Shown here: positions 1 to 8,906 of the stretch, one piece after another
How the letters are laid out: each line of letters begins with the position of its first letter
Numbering within the stretch: the first letter of the stretch is position 1
Assembly: GCA_050260355.1 (NCBI GenBank)
Contig: JBLNBZ010000143.1
Coordinates: 26,660-90,659, forward strand
DNA length: 64,000 bases
Reading direction: 5' to 3'
Source: CADEFX01 sp050260355
Lineage (GTDB): Bacteria > Pseudomonadota > Alphaproteobacteria > Rhizobiales > Hyphomicrobiaceae
Notes under the pieces: model-generated
The model's input: the letters and a program-made list of their open reading frames with translations, nothing else
What the model was told of the DNA's origin: nothing
Databases searched by the model: none
Made by a program: the position numbers and the translations under genes

Positions 1-792
<792 letters not shown>

Positions 793-900
793 GCGCGGCT
801 AGATAGCACCCACAGCCTCGCGGCAAAAGGGCGGCGGCCTTCTCGCGCTCGATTCCCGCATCGGCCGCGGGCTTTCCCCCAATTCGGTGAGGATCGAGCC

Positions 901-2127
901 CTAGAGATTGCGTGCGGCGCGCAGGCGCTCGATCAGCTCCACTGTCGGATAGGAGTCCGCCGGCAGGCCGAGCTTCATCTGGGCCGCCTTTACGGCCGCG
1001 CGCGTGACCGCGCCGAGCTTGCCGTCCGCTTCGCCTTCCTTGAGGCCGAGCCGGATCAGCAGTTGCTGCAGCTCCTTGATCTGCTCGCCGCTCAAGGCGC
1101 TGACCGGCCCTCTGCCCCGGCTCATGGGGGGCGCGCCGGCAATCCGGTTGGCAAGGTAGGCGGCCGTCGTCGCATAGTTGAGCGACTGGTTCCACTTCAG
1201 ATAGACCTGAAAGTTGGGGTAGGCCAGGAACGCAGGCCCGTTGCGGCCCATGAGCAGCAGCAGGGAGGCGGGCAGCTCGTCGCGCGCAATCGGGGAGCCG
1301 TCAGGCCGCGTGATGCCGAGCTTCGCCCAGTGCGAGCGCGGATGCTGGATGGAGAGATCGGCCTGGCCCCAGTCGAGATTTGAAAGAACGCGAACCTCCT
1401 CGAGCCAGGGCTGGTCCCGCTGCCACCCGAGGCCCGCGAGGAAGTTGGCGCTCGAGCCGATGACGTCGGCCGCGCTTTTCATGAGATTGCGCTTGCCGTC
1501 GCCGTCATAATCGATCGCATACTTGAGGTAATGGCCCGGCAGGAACTGGGTCTGTCCAAGCTCGCCCGCCCAAGAGCCGATCATCTCGCCGGGTGTCAGG
1601 TCCCCCCTGTCGATGATGCGCAACGCATCCATCAGCTCGCCGCGGAACATATCGGATCGCCGGCAGTCGTAGGCGAGGGTCGCCAGCGACCGCAGGACCG
1701 GCAGGTTGCCCATGCCGACCCCGAAATCGCTTTCCAGAGCCCAGAAGGCAGCGATCACCGGCGCCGGAACGCCGAACTCCCTTTCCGCTCGGTCGAAGAT
1801 GGCCCTATGCTTGGCGATCTGCTGCCGGCCGCTCTGCAGTCGATTCTGTGTCGCCAGCTTCTGCGAGAAATCCAGGAAGCTCTGCGCAAAGAAACTTTGG
1901 CGGCGGTCCCGTGCGACGACGCCGGGATCGAATGTCATGCCATCGAGCGCCGTCGCGATGGCCCGGCGGGAAATTCCCTCCGCGGCGGCATCCTGCTTGA
2001 ACTTCTCGAGCCAGCGCTCGAAGCTGCCCGTGTTCTGGCATGGAGCGGCGGCCGAGCTGGGCTCGGGGAGCAACGCCAGCACCATGAGTGCCACGCACAT
2101 AGAGACTGCAAACAACCTGCGCTGCAT
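901..2127 (-). CDS. Lytic murein transglycosylase (MltB-type) with peptidoglycan-binding domain
   Basis: This is a periplasmic peptidoglycan lytic transglycosylase that cleaves the MurNAc-GlcNAc bond to make anhydromuropeptides. The 408-residue product starts with a signal peptide (about residues 1-28, ending SSAAA). An SLT/MltB-type catalytic domain follows, with the conserved ALES motif placing the catalytic glutamate at residue 132, then GELGQTQFLP and the DYDGDGKRNL segment. The C terminus (about 340-400) is a PG_binding_1 domain. The open frame extends upstream to 2262, but the ATG at 2127 was chosen because a purine-rich ribosome site (GGAAAGAG) precedes it and a signal peptide begins exactly there. 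It is probably monocistronic: no neighbour is related. The substrate detail (soluble versus membrane-bound MltB) is inference; no lipobox cysteine follows the signal. Confidence 0.9.
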   Translation of the reverse strand: MQRRLFAVSMCVALMVLALLPEPSSAAAPCQNTGSFERWLEKFKQDAAAEGISRRAIATALDGMTFDPGVVARDRRQSFFAQSFLDFSQKLATQNRLQSGRQQIAKHRAIFDRAEREFGVPAPVIAAFWALESDFGVGMGNLPVLRSLATLAYDCRRSDMFRGELMDALRIIDRGDLTPGEMIGSWAGELGQTQFLPGHYLKYAIDYDGDGKRNLMKSAADVIGSSANFLAGLGWQRDQPWLEEVRVLSNLDWGQADLSIQHPRSHWAKLGITRPDGSPIARDELPASLLLLMGRNGPAFLAYPNFQVYLKWNQSLNYATTAAYLANRIAGAPPMSRGRGPVSALSGEQIKELQQLLIRLGLKEGEADGKLGAVTRAAVKAAQMKLGLPADSYPTVELIERLRAARNL

Positions 2128-2451
2128 CACTCTCTTTCCGATCTTCTGGCCGCTCGCGAGGTCCCGAGGCGGGCGCGCCGCGCACCGGACCATCTTGCGA
2201 GCGTTAACGGGACGTTGATGTACCTGCCATGCCGGCCGCGTCTGGGCCAGCGCCGGCAACATCTCTTGTTAATGCGGCAAGAATGAAGTCGTCGATACGA
2301 ATGATTCAATGTTCATCAATCGGAAACGAACGGTTTCTTGTATATCGGCCGACACGGCCCGGAATCTGAGTTAGCCGATCGTTAGACACTTCCCGCAATA
2401 CTTGGAAAACGTGGGAAGGGAGCCAGCGGGTCTGCGGACCAGGTCTTGCAT

Positions 2452-4932
2452 ATGTTCAGTGGGTTTGTGGCGTTTTGGCGCAGTATCGCGGGACGGCTCT
2501 ACTGCGCGGGTGGGCTTGCACTGCTGGCCATTGCGGCGCTGGCAGCAGCCTCGATCTACTGCGCCAACCTGACCTCCCAGGCCACCCAGAAGCTTTATGA
2601 CGATGCCCTCATGGGCGTTGTCGATGCGACCGAGATCGATCTCTTGCTGGAGAGGCACCGGCGCACGATCGAGACGGCGGCGTTCCAGTCGAGCCGCTTT
2701 CAGGTGAAGCGGGATCGGCGTTTGGCCGACGCGTTCCTCGCCCGCATCGAGGATCTGGCGGCAAGCTCCGGTGACACGCTTGCCAAGAGCATCGCCACCC
2801 TTCTGCCGGCACTCTCGGAAGAATCACGGAAAGTGCTGATGTACGCGGAGAGCTCGGCCCGCGAAAAGGCGGACGAGGCCGTTGGCGCCTACGTTCAGAT
2901 CGCCGACGAGCTGCAGGACCGCATCAGGGCATACCGCAGTGCGCGCACGCGCGTCGCAAGCGAGAAGGTTTCAGAACTGTTAAATATGGGCCGATTGCTC
3001 AGCATGAGCGTCGCCATCGCAGCCGGCGTGGCGCTCATCCTGATCGGGCCGCTGAGCCTGCTGCTCGTGCGCAGCATCGTCGTTCGCCTCAAGACCGTGA
3101 CCGGCGCGATGCAGAAGATCGCCAGCAACGACACGTCGGTGACGCTGGACACGACCGGGCCCGACGAGATCAGCGACATGGCGCGCGCGGTCGACGTCTT
3201 CAAATCGAATGCCATCACCCTGCTCGACCACAAGTCCAAGCTCGAGCAGCTCAATTTCTGGCTCGATGTGGCACTCAACAACATGACGCGCGGACTGTCG
3301 CTGTTCGACGGCGAGCAGCGGCTGGTCGTCAGCAATGCTCTCTACCAGCAGATGTATGAGCTGCCGTCAGAGCTGGTTGCCCCGGGCACCCCGTTCGCGC
3401 GCATTATGCAGCACCGCATCCCGCTGATCGGCGCGATGGAAGGTGAAAAGGTGGCTAACGAGGTTCTCACCGAGAACTTCAATCGTTTGGTCGAGAGCGG
3501 CTGCTCGGAGAGCTTCAGCCAGCAGATGATGGACGGCCGAACGATCCAGGTGTGCGTGCAGCCGCTTGCCGACGGCGGCTGGGTGGCCCTCCACGAGGAC
3601 GTGACCGAGCAGCGCCGCGCCCAGGCTGAGATTGCCCGTCTTGCCCGCCACGACATGCTGACCGGCCTGGGCAATCGTCTCCTCTTCCGGGAGGAGCTGG
3701 AGAAAGCCTGCAAGAATCTGGAGTTCGGGTACAGCTTCGCACTCGTCTGCATCGACCTCGATCACTTCAAGGACGTGAACGACACACTGGGCCATCCGAC
3801 CGGCGATGCGCTGCTCCAGGCGGTTGCTGCTCGGCTGACCGACACCGCCCGCGGACGCGACGCCGTGGTGCGCCTTGGCGGCGACGAGTTCGCCATCATT
3901 CAGGCCGGCGCCGATACGAGACCGCAGGTGGAAGGGCTCACCCAGCGTGTCATCAAGTCGATCGCGCAGCCTTTCCAGATCCACGGTCACAAGATCATCA
4001 TCGGTGCCACCGTCGGGGCCGCGTTGGCTCCGGTCGACGGATCGGACCCCGACCAGCTGCTCAAGTATGCGGACATGGCGCTCTATCGCGCCAAGGTCGC
4101 CGGCCGGGGCACGCACGCGTTCTTCGAGCCGGAGATGGCCGGCCGCATCAAGTCGCGGCGGATGCTGGAGCTCGACCTGCGCCGAGCGCTGGCCGAGAAC
4201 CAGCTCGACCTGCACTATCAGCCGATCATCGATCTTGCCACCGAGCGCATCGTCAGCTGCGAGGCGCTCATGCGCTGGCGCCACCCCGAGCGCGGCATGG
4301 TCTCGCCCGTCGACTTCATTGCGCTCGCCGAGGAGATGGGCCTCATCATGCAGATGGGTCAGTGGGCGCTACAGACAGCCTGCACAGCGGCAACGGCCTG
4401 GCCGTCGGATGTCAAGGTCGCCGTGAACCTGTCGGCGGTCCAGTTCAAGGGCGCCGACCTCGTCGGCATGGTGATCGAGGCCCTGGAGATGTCGGGTTTG
4501 TCTGCGGAGAGGCTCGAGCTCGAGGTTACCGAGTCGCTGCTGTTGGAGCAGGATCCCAAGACGCTGCAGCTCCTCCACCTCCTGCAGCATCTTGGCGTGC
4601 GCATCGCGCTGGACGACTTCGGCACGGGCTACTCGAGCTTGAGCTATCTGCGCGGCTTCCCCTTCGACAAGATCAAGATCGATCAAACCTTCGTCCGCGA
4701 CCTCACGCAGCGAGAGGACTGCATGGCGATCGTCACCGCCGTCGCTCAGCTCGCCAAGAGCCTGCAGATGACCACGGTGGCCGAGGGTGTGGAGACACCG
4801 GAGCATCTGGCAAAGGTCCGCGCCGCCGGCTGCACTCAGGTGCAGGGCTACTTGTTCAGCCGGCCCGTCTCGGCCTCCGAGATTGTCGGCGTGATCGAGG
4901 ATTGCAACCGTCGCTTGAAGACGGCGGCCTGA
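2452..4932 (+). CDS. Membrane HAMP-PAS-like-GGDEF-EAL cyclic-di-GMP enzyme
   Basis: This is a cyclic-di-GMP turnover protein of about 826 residues. Transmembrane helices near residues 12-38 and 180-205 bracket a periplasmic helical sensor. A HAMP linker (about 203-262) and a PAS-like segment (about 265-390) follow, then GGDEF (about 395-555) and EAL (about 570-815). The diguanylate cyclase signature GGDEF is intact at 476-480 and is preceded five residues upstream by an RGRD inhibitory (I) site at 467-470. The phosphodiesterase motifs EAL (604-606), TESLLL, DDFGTGYSSL, KIDQTFV and QGYLF are intact too, so both activities are possible. A TTG two codons upstream could also serve as start; no strong ribosome site favours either. 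Its stop lies 12 bases from the convergent stop of the ParA-like gene. The signal sensed cannot be read from the sequence. Confidence 0.93.
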   Translation: MFSGFVAFWRSIAGRLYCAGGLALLAIAALAAASIYCANLTSQATQKLYDDALMGVVDATEIDLLLERHRRTIETAAFQSSRFQVKRDRRLADAFLARIEDLAASSGDTLAKSIATLLPALSEESRKVLMYAESSAREKADEAVGAYVQIADELQDRIRAYRSARTRVASEKVSELLNMGRLLSMSVAIAAGVALILIGPLSLLLVRSIVVRLKTVTGAMQKIASNDTSVTLDTTGPDEISDMARAVDVFKSNAITLLDHKSKLEQLNFWLDVALNNMTRGLSLFDGEQRLVVSNALYQQMYELPSELVAPGTPFARIMQHRIPLIGAMEGEKVANEVLTENFNRLVESGCSESFSQQMMDGRTIQVCVQPLADGGWVALHEDVTEQRRAQAEIARLARHDMLTGLGNRLLFREELEKACKNLEFGYSFALVCIDLDHFKDVNDTLGHPTGDALLQAVAARLTDTARGRDAVVRLGGDEFAIIQAGADTRPQVEGLTQRVIKSIAQPFQIHGHKIIIGATVGAALAPVDGSDPDQLLKYADMALYRAKVAGRGTHAFFEPEMAGRIKSRRMLELDLRRALAENQLDLHYQPIIDLATERIVSCEALMRWRHPERGMVSPVDFIALAEEMGLIMQMGQWALQTACTAATAWPSDVKVAVNLSAVQFKGADLVGMVIEALEMSGLSAERLELEVTESLLLEQDPKTLQLLHLLQHLGVRIALDDFGTGYSSLSYLRGFPFDKIKIDQTFVRDLTQREDCMAIVTAVAQLAKSLQMTTVAEGVETPEHLAKVRAAGCTQVQGYLFSRPVSASEIVGVIEDCNRRLKTAA

Positions 4933-4944
4933 TGCCGGACCCGC

Positions 4945-5814
4945 TCAGGCCTCCGGAAGCACGGCCGGGGCCTGTGCGGGTTGATTGGCTTCGGCCAGCC
5001 TGGCGACGATCTCGCCGGTAAGGCTGCGAATCGCCGCGCCGATCTCGCCTGGATACTTGGCCTGGAAGGAACGGTCGCTGTCCTGGTAGCGGGCGGCGTG
5101 CTGCAGAACGTTGAGCAGCGGCACCACCTGCTCGAAGCAGCGGTTGTCGGCATTCTCGGCCAGCCAGCGCTGATAGTCGTCGTCGGCAGGCGAGTGCTTG
5201 TCCTTCATGTTGATGATGACGCCGAGGTTCTCGGCGAAGCCCATCTCTGGATTGAGCTGCCGGAAGCGGCGGAACACATCGAGACCGCACACGGACACAT
5301 AGTCCGGCTTGGTCGGCGTCATGTGGAAGTCGGCCTCGCGCAGCCAGCTCTCGGTCAGCACGGAGAGGCCGGGCGGGCAGTCGATCAGAACAACGTCGAA
5401 GACAATGCGTGCGCGGCTCAGCAGACCGCCGATCGCGGCGCGCAGCCGGGTATGCACGCTCTCCTTCGACACCTCGCGCTCAAGCAGGGTCAGCTGCATG
5501 TCGCTCGGCATCAGATAGACGGAGCGGGCGTCATCGACATCGGAGACGCCGCCCACGACGAACTCCGTCCACTCGACCGGCTGGTCCTTGAGCACGGCCG
5601 CGACCAGGTAGTCGACGATGGTGCGGCCCTCGGCCTGCAGCTTGCGCAGGCTGGTGGTCGACATCAGCATGGCGCTCACGCTGGCCTGCGAGTCGGAGTC
5701 GATGACCAGCACGTTCTTGCCATGAAAAATGGAAAGCGTCTCCGCGACGGTCAGCACGATCGTCGACTTGCCGACGCCTCCCTTGGTGTTCATCACCGCA
5801 ATGGTGTTGCGCAT
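4945..5814 (-). CDS. Orphan ParA/MinD-family ATPase
   Basis: The 289-residue product is a ParA/Soj-type deviant Walker ATPase. The motif KGGVGKST sits at residues 11-18, with the signature lysine K11 in front of the P-loop lysine K16; DSDSQAS serves as Walker A-prime and VLIDCPPGLS as Walker B. Chromosomal ParA proteins usually sit next to parB near gidAB, but no parB or gid gene is present here, so this is an orphan family member, of the sort used to position protein clusters, chemoreceptors or plasmid-like cargo. It converges with the GGDEF-EAL gene (12 bases between stops) and starts about 150 bases from the CoA-transferase stop. The C-terminal third (about residues 195-289) has no motif I recognise. 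Cargo is unknown. Confidence 0.85.
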   Translation of the reverse strand: MRNTIAVMNTKGGVGKSTIVLTVAETLSIFHGKNVLVIDSDSQASVSAMLMSTTSLRKLQAEGRTIVDYLVAAVLKDQPVEWTEFVVGGVSDVDDARSVYLMPSDMQLTLLEREVSKESVHTRLRAAIGGLLSRARIVFDVVLIDCPPGLSVLTESWLREADFHMTPTKPDYVSVCGLDVFRRFRQLNPEMGFAENLGVIINMKDKHSPADDDYQRWLAENADNRCFEQVVPLLNVLQHAARYQDSDRSFQAKYPGEIGAAIRSLTGEIVARLAEANQPAQAPAVLPEA

Positions 5815-5966
5815 CTCGCCCCGGACTTCCCAATGCGCCGGCCGAAGCCGACCCGCCGCGCCTCCTTACATGCGGCACCTCTGCGTCGTCACTGTGGCAA
5901 CAACGCCCGCGCCCCCCTAACCGCGCGTGCGCGTCAGGCCGGGTTCTGCCCGCGGCTAAAGCTGCC

Positions 5967-7151
5967 TCAGATCACGCCCTCGCTCTTCAGTTGCCGCACA
6001 TCCTGGCTGGCAAATCCGATCTCCGCCAGGATCTCGTCTGTATGCTGGCCGAGCAGCGGCGGCGGCCGCCGAATGCTGCTTTTCGAGCGGCTCATCAGGA
6101 TCGGCTGGCCCACGACCTCGGTCTTGCCGCGCTCCTGGCTGTGCATCGGCTGCGCGAGGCCCAGATGCCGCACCTGCTCGAGGCCGAACACCTGGTCGAT
6201 GCTGTTGATCTCCCCACTCGGAATGCCGGCCTTGTTGAAGGTCTCGATCCAGTAGGCGGAGGGGTGGGCGACGGTCTTGGCCTCGATCAGGGCATTGAGC
6301 TTCTTTCGATTCTTCGAGCGCGCCCTGCCGTCGGCGAAATCCGGATCGTCGAAGGCGGGGTCGTTGAACAGCGCCTTGAGCTTGAGCCACATGGCCTGGC
6401 CGGCCACGGCGATGTTGATGTGCCCGTCCGACGTCTTGAAGACGCCAGTCGGGATCGAGGTGGGGTGATCGTTCCCGGCTTGAGGGGGGACCTCCTTGTC
6501 CATCAGCCAGCGCGCGGCCTGGAAGTCGAGCATGAAGACCTGCGCCTGCAGCAGCGAGGTCTGCACCCACTGGCCCTTGCCGGAGCGCTCGCGCTCCATC
6601 AGCGCCAGCAGAATGCCCTGCGAGCAGAAGATGCCCGCGCACAGATCGGCGATCGGAATGCCGACCCGCATGGGGCCGCGCCCCGGCTCACCGGTGATCG
6701 ACATCAGGCCTCCCATGCCCTGGGCGATCTGATCGAAGCCGGGTCGAGAGCTCAAAGGTCCGTCCTGACCGAAGCCCGAGATGGACGCATAGATGATGCG
6801 CGGATTGACGGAGCGGATGCTCTCGTAGTCGATGCCGAGCCGGGTCTTCACGTCCGGCCGGTAGTTCTCGACGATGATGTCGGCGCGCTCGGCCAGCTTC
6901 TTGAAGATGTCGACGCCCCGCTTGGACTTCAGGTTGAGCGTCATCGATCGCTTGTTGCGATGAAGGTTCTGAAAGTCGGACCCCGAGCGCGGACCGCCCA
7001 ATCCGACCTTTTCGGACTCGGGATCCTCGATCTTGATCACGTTGGCGCCCCAGTCGGCGAGCTGGCGCACGCACGTCGGCCCCGAGCGCACGCGCGTCAA
7101 ATCGAGGACTGTATAGGACGACAGGACATCGCTGGCCGGTTCGAAGGGCAT
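5967..7151 (-). CDS. Family III CoA-transferase (CaiB/BaiF)
   Basis: This family moves CoA between carboxylic acids through an enzyme-bound aspartyl intermediate. The 394-residue protein has the family N terminus (VLDLTRVRSGP, then LADWGANVIKIE), the NLHRNKRSMTLNLKS segment, and the catalytic aspartate in PIADLCAG at residue 169, the same position as in formyl-CoA transferase. Length matches the family. The start ATG at 7151 gives the standard N terminus. No dedicated partner gene is adjacent: the upstream neighbour on the other strand is lemA. The acyl donor and acceptor are not determinable, although the window is rich in acyl-CoA enzymes that could share substrates. Confidence 0.92.
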   Translation of the reverse strand: MPFEPASDVLSSYTVLDLTRVRSGPTCVRQLADWGANVIKIEDPESEKVGLGGPRSGSDFQNLHRNKRSMTLNLKSKRGVDIFKKLAERADIIVENYRPDVKTRLGIDYESIRSVNPRIIYASISGFGQDGPLSSRPGFDQIAQGMGGLMSITGEPGRGPMRVGIPIADLCAGIFCSQGILLALMERERSGKGQWVQTSLLQAQVFMLDFQAARWLMDKEVPPQAGNDHPTSIPTGVFKTSDGHINIAVAGQAMWLKLKALFNDPAFDDPDFADGRARSKNRKKLNALIEAKTVAHPSAYWIETFNKAGIPSGEINSIDQVFGLEQVRHLGLAQPMHSQERGKTEVVGQPILMSRSKSSIRRPPPLLGQHTDEILAEIGFASQDVRQLKSEGVI

Positions 7152-7302
7152 CGGTAATCACCGCTCAATCGATCGAGGTTCCTTGCGATTGTCGCATGCG
7201 CTTGCACTGTGCTGTCAACAGACAGTCGCGGTTTTGGCTTGAAGTCGAGAAACGATGGCAATAGGGCTGGTGGCCACGGCCCTCTGGCTCGAGGAGACCT
7301 CA

Positions 7303-7920
7303 ATGCTTCGCTACAGGCTTGGCCGGCTGGCCGCGATCGCGCTGCTGTCGGCCGTGACGGCGCTTTTGTCGGGGTGCGGAATCAACAACATTCCGACCTA
7401 CGAGCAGAGCGCCAAGGCCAAATGGTCCGAGGTTCTGAACCAGTACAAGCGGCGCGCCGACCTCGTGCCGAACCTGGTGGAGACGGTGAAGGGCTTCGCG
7501 GATCAGGAGCGCAAGGTTCTGACCGACGTGATCGAGGCGCGAGCCAAAGCCACACAGGTGCAGATTCCCGCCGATATCGTCACTAACCCGGAAGCCATGA
7601 AGCGCTTCCAGGACGCCCAGAACACGTTGGGCGGCGCGCTGCGCCAGCTCCTCGCGGTGGTCGAGCGCTATCCCGATATCAAGTCGGGCCAGAATTTTTT
7701 GGCGCTGCAATCCCAGCTCGAGGGCACCGAGAACCGCATCGCTATCGCCAGGCGCGACTACATCGAGGCCGTTCGCGTCTTCAACACCGAGATCACGACC
7801 ATTCCCGGCCGCTGGTGGAGGGCCTTCTTGTATCCGTCGACCAAGGAGATGGCTGCGTTCGATATCACGCCCGAGGAACAGCGCACGCCGCAGGTCGATT
7901 TCGGGACCAAGAAGCAGTAG
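7303..7920 (+). CDS. lemA: LemA-family lipoprotein
   Basis: The product has 205 residues, with a signal peptide and lipobox LLSGC placing the acylated cysteine at residue 25. The LemA signature follows: YEQSAKAKWSEVLNQYKRRADLVPNLVETVKG, then GGALRQLLAVVERYPDIKS and the ENRIAIARRDYIEAVRVFN helix. LemA proteins are membrane-anchored helical-bundle proteins of unclear role, often linked to cell-envelope stress. The ATG at 7303 was preferred over an upstream in-frame start at 7255 because GAGGAGA lies just before it and the signal peptide begins there. LemA is usually followed by a TPM-domain (DUF477) gene; none is seen here, and the next gene is an unrelated hydrolase. Confidence 0.92.
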   Translation: MLRYRLGRLAAIALLSAVTALLSGCGINNIPTYEQSAKAKWSEVLNQYKRRADLVPNLVETVKGFADQERKVLTDVIEARAKATQVQIPADIVTNPEAMKRFQDAQNTLGGALRQLLAVVERYPDIKSGQNFLALQSQLEGTENRIAIARRDYIEAVRVFNTEITTIPGRWWRAFLYPSTKEMAAFDITPEEQRTPQVDFGTKKQ

Positions 7921-8059
7921 CCGCCAGCCCTGCGCGGATACCGGGCGGTGCTCGGATTCGCGCCGGGAGGCGGGTCGAGCGGGATGCAGCAGATCGCTGT
8001 TCCGCGGAGCGCGGATGCGCTCTAGTGTTGGCGCAACGACGAGCACCGGAGGAGCATCC

Positions 8060-8854
8060 ATGAAGGCCAGCGTCAACGGCTTTTCCATGAACTACGAGAT
8101 CAGCGGACCGGACAAGGCGCCGGCCGTGATCCTGCATCACCCTCTGGCGACCAACCTGTCGACGTGGGACGAGCTCACCGCGGCGCTCGCGCCACGCTAT
8201 CGCGTCGTCCGCCTGGATGCGCGTGGCCACGGCCAGTCGCAGGCGACGAAAGGCGCCTACAGCATGGAGATGCTGGCGCAGGACGTCGTGGCGCTGATGG
8301 ATCATCTGAAGATCGAGCGCGCCCATTTCCTCGGCCTCTCCATGGGCGGCATGGTTGGCCAGTATCTCGGCATCCTGCACGGCGCGCGCTTTGCGAGCCT
8401 GGTGCTCGCCTCGACCTCGAGCCGCATCCCCGACGAAGCGCAGACGGTGTGGGACCAGCGCATCTCGGCTGCAAGGGCAGGCGGCATGAAATCCCAGGTT
8501 GAAGGCGCGCTGGCGCGATGGGTGTCGCCGGCGGGTCTCGAGAATCCGGCGCTGGTCGGCCGGCTCACGACGATGATCGAGGCGACGCCGCTCGACGGCT
8601 ATATCGGCTGGTGCGAGGCGATTCGCCGGCTCAACGCCACCGACCGTCTCGGCGCGGTCAAGGTGCCGACGCGCGTGATCGTCGGCGAGCTCGATCCGGC
8701 AACGCCGGTGGCGGCCGCTCAGACCATCCACAAGGGGATCCCAGGCTCCGAGCTCGTCATCGTGCCGGGCGTCTCGCACATGCTGCAGAACGAGGACCCG
8801 GCGGCATTCAACGCGCAGGTGCTGCCGTTCATCGATAAGCACGCGCGCGCCTGA
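8060..8854 (+). CDS. Alpha/beta hydrolase, 3-oxoadipate enol-lactonase-like
   Basis: The product is a 264-residue alpha/beta hydrolase resembling PcaD, which hydrolyses 3-oxoadipate enol-lactone in the beta-ketoadipate pathway. The nucleophile elbow GLSMGG gives S94, with the acid D212 (GELDPATP) and H240 (GVSHM). The HHPLATNLSTWDE oxyanion region and LDARGHGQS are typical of the PcaD/BioH clade. The ATG at 8060 follows a strong GGAGGAG ribosome site; an in-frame upstream extension to 8015 is not needed. No other beta-ketoadipate genes are nearby, so the true substrate may be another lactone or ester. It converges with the acyl-CoA synthetase gene, with about 50 bases between stops. Confidence 0.85.
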   Translation: MKASVNGFSMNYEISGPDKAPAVILHHPLATNLSTWDELTAALAPRYRVVRLDARGHGQSQATKGAYSMEMLAQDVVALMDHLKIERAHFLGLSMGGMVGQYLGILHGARFASLVLASTSSRIPDEAQTVWDQRISAARAGGMKSQVEGALARWVSPAGLENPALVGRLTTMIEATPLDGYIGWCEAIRRLNATDRLGAVKVPTRVIVGELDPATPVAAAQTIHKGIPGSELVIVPGVSHMLQNEDPAAFNAQVLPFIDKHARA

Positions 8855-8906
8855 CGCGCGCTGTCTGCCGGAAAAGGCGCAGCAGGCAAAGGTTGCGAAA
8901 GGCGCG

